Part shown: piece by piece, positions 61,480-64,000 of the stretch
Numbering within the stretch: position 1 is the stretch's first letter
Layout: each line of letters begins with the position of its first letter
Source of the DNA: Coriaria nepalensis
Taxonomy: Eukaryota; Streptophyta; Magnoliopsida; Cucurbitales; Coriariaceae
Direction of reading: 5' to 3'
DNA length: 64,000 nucleotides
NCBI GenBank assembly: GCA_027186245.1
Contig: CP114483.1
Location: 1,932,001 to 1,996,000 of the forward strand
The notes under the pieces: model-generated
Databases searched by the model: none
Told to the model about the DNA's origin: nothing
What the model saw: only the letters and a program-made list of their open reading frames with translations
Program-made: the position numbers and the translations under genes

Positions 61480-62845
61480 CTACTTGGTGACAGCGAAATA
61501 GGCTAAGAAGTTGATGACGCTAAGAATAGCCAATGGCCAGAAGTAGTAGTCGATATGACCCCTATTCAAATGATTAGGAATCCAACCAGGATTCCCACTT
61601 CTGGCCGTTATGGAAGTCACAATAGTAACAAGGAGACTACTCAAGAAATTACCACACGCAACAGTAGTTAGAGAGAGCTCCGAGCAAAGACTTCTCATAG
61701 CATCCAGCGCTTGATCATAGTAAAACTCCCAACTGTCCGATAAAAGTAACAACCTTGGCACATCCGACCAGAAAGTACTGAGGCACTTGCCAGAAAATCG
61801 ATATGGGAACCATGTCATCATCGTATGCGTTGTGTTGTCTAACATAATCGAGTCGAATTACCTCCAACACCCCTGCTGGAATCATAGAAAATATGGATAT
61901 GAGGAGACCAATTCCCATTCTTTGTAGTTGGGTAAGGCCCCGTTCGTTCCCTGTGAACTTCCTTACACAAGGGACGATAACTCTGTCGTAAATGGGGCCC
62001 AGAAGAGAATGCTAAGGGTGTCGAAAATTGAGAGAGATGCCAACGGGATTTTGAAGTTGGGCCCCATGTGTTGGTTCATTTTGTTGCCTTGTAACACAAA
62101 CATTGTGCTCATTTGACTATATACGGTCGAAAAAACAATGCTGGTTGCCCAAACGGGTAATAACCGTATAATAGATTTGAGCTCCTCCACTTTAGTCACG
62201 GAGCAGAGTCTCCAAGGATTTGCCGAGCCGTTTTTAAGGTCACTTGCTGCCTCAACCGCCGCCTTGTCAAAGACTCTAGAATTCCACACTTTTCAAGTCA
62301 AGTTATGTAAATCTTAAAGGAAATTTAAAAATGATCATGAAAGAAAGATACCTTAAATCGTTTGTGAGCTCAAGTTTTCGAGTTCTTATGATCTTTGATT
62401 TATCATCTATGAGATCGTAGAGAAGAGACTTATCAGCCGGAACTTTTACATAAAACTTTCTACAAGTAGCAACCATAACTTGAAAAAGGCGTGTAAGGGG
62501 ACTCCCCCGGGGTAATTGACGATGGTACAAAGAACTACCCAAGAAAAAGAACACCATAGCAGCTACCGGAATTCCAAAACCCCAGCCCCACCCCACATTC
62601 ATTTGAGTCCAAACAAGCACGGGAGAAGCAATAAGTGCTCCCACGTTAATCGAAGAGTAAAACCAATTGAAAAATGACACTTTCTTTTCCTTCTCCTTTT
62701 CATCGGTTTCGTCGAACTGATCAGCCCCAAGCGATGACACACATGGCTTGATCCCACCAGCTCCTAGTGCGATCAAGTAGAGAGCTGCAAAGAAAATTAC
62801 ACTTTGACCCGTAGAGGGGTTTGCATCAGTTGCCATCACAAGTGT
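61480..62845 (-). pseudogene. NPF/POT (NRT1/PTR) transporter copy with two frameshifts, 5' part not seen
   Basis: The 3' portion of a proton-coupled nitrate/peptide-family carrier. From an acceptor at 62846-62847 it reads ATDANPSTGQSVIFFAALYL, GAGGIKPCVSSLGADQFDE (the family motif), FFNWFYSSINVGALIA, an intron (donor after about 62353), then LKNGSANPWRLCSVTKVEEL and STVYSQMSTMFVLQGNKMN. One C is missing near 61997, so the APIYDR block is off frame. The next frame reads RKFTGNERGLTQLQRMGIGL until a G is gained near 61727 in GQLEFYYDQ. The last frame reads DAMRSLCSELSLTTVACGNF up to AVTK and a TAG. The frame across the intron is also doubtful. Exons for the first four or so helices were not found up to 64000. 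Probably a pseudogene; sequencing errors in two short runs are the alternative. Confidence 0.78.
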
Positions 62846-63077
62846 CTAAAATTTCCTGATTATAAAATTTATTTTGTTCAAATCCTTGATTATATATTTC
62901 CACGTGTCTAAGATCCAGTTTTAAGTTGCATAAATGTAACTAATCTATGTATCTCCGAACCAGTTAAGGAAGGTGTCATAAAATGAGTCAGCAATCAAAA
63001 GATAAATAAAGGTTATATATATTTTTATAGGTACAAGTATAAGAGAAAAAACAAATGTTATATCCAAACGGGGCTGG

Positions 63078-63111
<34 letters not shown>

Positions 63112-64000
63112 CTTATTTGAAAAATAAGAAACACTTGACTTTAAGATTCCAAAAAATAAACGGATATTTGTTTGTAATGTCCTTACTTAAGAAAACACAA
63201 ATTCTTACAGAGTTTATCTGTAATATCACTAACAAGTGTGGCAAGGGATACATAATAATAGATTGAGGTCGAACATTGCTTTGTCTTTAATTTCCTTTTC
63301 TGTACAAAACAACTAAGAACGCAGACAAGAACATTTGACCCGGCTTCCATGCAGGCTTGCAAGTTGCAGCTGCATGCTTTAGAAAGAATATTTGCTTATG
63401 GTCACAAAAATGTGACTGCATGCTGTTCCAAGGTATGAAACTGCTTGCTAATGAGCAAGATAGGTAGGTTTTGGGGTTGACTTTCTGAGAAGCCTTGATT
63501 TTGGCGTTGGCTCCTCAAGGAATACCTAGCTAGCGTTTGTCATTTGAATTTTGTGGACTCGTGAATCGGACAGGTATTGAATGATTTACCATTGATTCAA
63601 GTCAGTAGTGAAGAAACTAGTTCTGTTTGATTTACTTGTCAAATTCAAGTTCTGAAGATGATTTGGAGCTCCCTGCAGCAAGTTCATAATCTAGTTCCTG
63701 ACGTGTGCGAGCTATTTGTGTATTGGAAAGCCGAACCAGATTTGGTGCTCTACTTTTACAGATTTTCAGGTTTCCTTGTAGAACTTGTTGATGTTAAGTG
63801 TTGGCATAGTTTAGCCTCTTAGCTAGTCTTTTATTCTTTTAAGAGTTTTTAATGTATTTTTACATTTCCTAGATCACATCTTATCATAGTTTATATTATC
63901 TTGCTCTTGTTCTTATTCCATTTTTCTTGGTTTTATGGTTTTTGATCAGCTATTCACTCTCAAACCTTTACCAATCATTCACATCACTATTCTCTAACAC
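62846..64000. other. Right-end flank of NPF copy, nothing coding recognised
   Basis: If the NPF copy were complete its first exons would lie here or beyond the window; no NPF-like sequence is visible. A (TTA)n run is at 63083-63111. Confidence 0.5.
63083..63111. repeat. (TTA)n microsatellite
   Basis: About nine and a half perfect trinucleotide units in the region upstream of the visible NPF exons. Confidence 0.93.

Overview
This is a stretch of nuclear genome from a eudicot plant. The evidence is long GT-AG introns, AT-rich intergenic DNA, plant-only families (BSK, laccase, PAR1, OCTOPUS, plastid carboxyltransferase alpha, DET2) and two tRNA genes with no CCA tail, one of which has an intron. 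The species cannot be told from the sequence alone. Exon-intron models below were built by eye from splice consensus and frame continuity.

Layout. 0-20 kb: 3' end of a BSK kinase (+), RING-CH E3 ligase (-), MYB1-like R2R3 MYB (-), LAC7-like laccase (+), PAR1 (-), tRNA-Glu (-), plastid FBPase (+), a gutted PTAC13 relic (+), lectin-domain membrane protein (+), beta-tubulin (-). 20-36 kb: YOS1 (-), broken FLN1 (+), O-fucosyltransferase-family protein (-), SSUH2-like CXXC protein (-), broken sugar-phosphate-translocator copy (+), a 650-bp hAT-type MITE, tRNA-Tyr with intron (+), HAKAI (+), reticulon (-). 36-49 kb: plastid acetyl-CoA carboxylase alpha-CT (+), DET2 (-), DUF962/Mpo1-like (-), a broken WD40 gene (+). 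49-54 kb is a gene-poor gap with long homopolymers. 54-64 kb: OCTOPUS-like (+), a broken PPR gene (+), plastid coiled-coil membrane protein (-), a broken NPF/POT transporter (-).

The most striking property is that intact genes alternate with at least six genes in mid-decay. These relics (PTAC13, FLN1, translocator, WD40, PPR, NPF) keep recognisable coding sequence. Three of them (translocator, WD40, FLN1) clearly keep introns, and the NPF copy and the PTAC13 relic keep splice sites. All carry nonsense codons, small indels or internal deletions. From memory, many genes here are also neighbours in Arabidopsis: BSK9, MYB1, LAC7, PTAC13, the lectin protein, the DUF962 gene, the WD40 gene, OPS and the PPR gene lie around At3g0906x-At3g0924x; PAR1, FBPase and FLN1 around At3g5404x-At3g5409x; YOS1, the alpha-CT gene and DET2 around At2g379xx-At2g3805x. 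The relics therefore sit where working orthologues are expected. The simplest reading is one half of a duplicated (polyploid) segment losing redundant genes one by one.

The intact genes do not form one pathway. Several serve the plastid (FBPase, alpha-CT, the coiled-coil membrane protein), and two of the relics (PTAC13, FLN1) belong to plastid transcription. Two concern brassinosteroids (BSK, DET2). Others serve cell wall, vesicle and cytoskeleton functions.
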